Made by a program: the position numbers and the translations under genes
Shown: piece after piece, positions 63,468-64,000 of the stretch
How the letters are laid out: each line of letters begins with the position of its first letter
Position numbering within the stretch: the stretch's first letter is position 1
From: Pseudarthrobacter sp. L1SW
GTDB taxonomy: Bacteria; Actinomycetota; Actinomycetes; Actinomycetales; Micrococcaceae
Length of the DNA stretch: 64,000 nt
Direction of reading: 5' to 3'
NCBI RefSeq assembly: GCF_020809045.1
Contig: NZ_CP078079.1
Span: 124,001-188,000, forward strand
Notes under the pieces: generated by a model
Seen by the model: the letters and a program-made list of their open reading frames with translations, nothing else
Told to the model about the DNA's origin: nothing
Databases searched by the model: none

Positions 63468-64000
63468 ATGGAAACTCGTGCGGAGCCAAGTGCACTTTGG
63501 GCAAGAATCGGTGCGGTGGCGCTTCCCCTGGGCGTGGTCCTGCTGGTGGCCGCCACGGCGGTCCACCCGTCCCGGGAAGATGTCATGAACCACACGGCGG
63601 TATTCAGGGAGTACGCAGAGCGCAGCGACTGGATCGCCATCCACTTCACCCAGTGGGTGGCGGGCCTGGTGTTCTTCGGCGGACTGGTCGCCCTGTACTT
63701 TGCCATGCTGGGCAAGGGTGAAGGGCCAAGTCCGCTGGCACGCTTTGGCCTCGCCGCGATGATCCTGACCGCGGCTGCCATTGCCATGCTCCAGGCGGTG
63801 GACGGTGTTGCGCTCAAATGGGCAGTGGATGCCTGGGCCAAGGCCCCCGCGGACCAGGAACCTGCCGCCCTTTCGGCCGCCATGGGGTTGAGGTGGACCG
63901 AGTACGCGCTGCAAAGCTATTCCAATATCCTGCTTGGGCTCACGCTGGTCTTCTTCGGCCTTGCCCTGGCATTTGGCCACGCCTATGCCCGCTGGCCTGG
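63468..64000 (+). CDS. membrane protein of unknown function (cut by window edge)
   Basis: The first 177 residues of a protein running off the window. It begins METRAEPSALWARIGA after GGAGGATGCG. At least four hydrophobic segments are seen (VALPLGVVLLVAATAV, WVAGLVFFGGLVALYFAML, FGLAAMILTAAAIAML and ILLGLTLVFFGLALAF). Extracytoplasmic loops are short. No family is recognised with confidence. Confidence 0.75.
   Translation, partial: METRAEPSALWARIGAVALPLGVVLLVAATAVHPSREDVMNHTAVFREYAERSDWIAIHFTQWVAGLVFFGGLVALYFAMLGKGEGPSPLARFGLAAMILTAAAIAMLQAVDGVALKWAVDAWAKAPADQEPAALSAAMGLRWTEYALQSYSNILLGLTLVFFGLALAFGHAYARWP

Noticed and set aside
1..64000. tRNA, rRNA or riboswitch genes
   Set aside because: None was recognised by eye. 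A glycine riboswitch before glyA was considered, but the 32-base leader is too short for one.

Overview
The window is GC-rich DNA from a Gram-positive actinobacterium. Strong GC3 bias, GTG and TTG starts, overlapping ATGA/GTGA gene junctions, a heterotetrameric sarcosine oxidase operon and many CUT1 sugar importers without their own ATPase point to the Arthrobacter/Pseudarthrobacter group (Micrococcaceae). This is an inference from gene content; no rRNA or tRNA gene is present to confirm it.

Layout. (1) 1-12.3 kb: a sugar-uptake and C-glycoside catabolism cluster. It has a LysR regulator, an ABC importer, a hydroxypyruvate-isomerase-like protein, a CarA-like GMC oxidoreductase, two C-glycoside deglycosidase (CGD) alpha/beta pairs, an NTF2-like protein, a Gfo/Idh dehydrogenase and a further TIM-barrel protein. 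(2) 12.4-15.3 kb: a lower-GC accessory patch with a serine recombinase and genes of unknown function. (3) 15.3-17.5 kb: a NarL/DesK-type two-component system with a tiny coupled membrane protein. (4) 17.6-26.6 kb: a second C-glycoside block with a third, divergently transcribed CGD pair, a ROK repressor, Gfo/Idh plus an unknown partner, an MFS transporter, a second CarA-like oxidase and a second LysR. (5) 26.7-36.1 kb: two SDRs and an aromatic ring-cleavage operon (extradiol dioxygenase, two FAH-family proteins, a cyclase-family hydrolase, a flavin monooxygenase, an ACMSD-like amidohydrolase) with an upstream NMT1/TauA-type binding protein. (6) 36.1-38.1 kb: a PKD lipoprotein, a small three-helix protein and a rearranged phoX remnant. 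(7) 38.1-44.6 kb: an NCS1 permease/deacetylase operon opposite a PucR regulator, an AbiEi/DUF559-like protein and a CbbX-like AAA ATPase. (8) 44.6-54.3 kb: the glyA-soxBDAG-sdaA-purU operon opposite a GntR regulator. (9) 54.4-64 kb: a CynX-type transporter and a fructan locus (two GH32 enzymes, an ABC importer, LacI and four LacI-type operators), then a partial membrane protein.

How the parts fit. In C-glycoside degradation a GMC oxidase of the CarA type oxidises the sugar 3-OH, a CGD alpha/beta enzyme breaks the sugar-aglycone C-C bond, and TIM-barrel and Gfo/Idh proteins process the keto-sugar. Blocks 1 and 4 together hold three alpha/beta pairs and two oxidases. A palindrome, CTTATGTC-N7-GACATAAG, sits in front of four transcription units across both blocks, and the ROK protein encoded between them is the natural candidate reader. 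The adjacent aromatic operon could use a released aglycone, which is speculative.

The main non-coding feature is a family of 32-bp-period tandem repeats starting CTCTCTCACTTAACG. It occurs at five intergenic loci. At all five at least one run of units lies just downstream of a stop codon and is oriented like the gene that has just ended; one locus also has units facing the other way, making a 101-bp palindrome.
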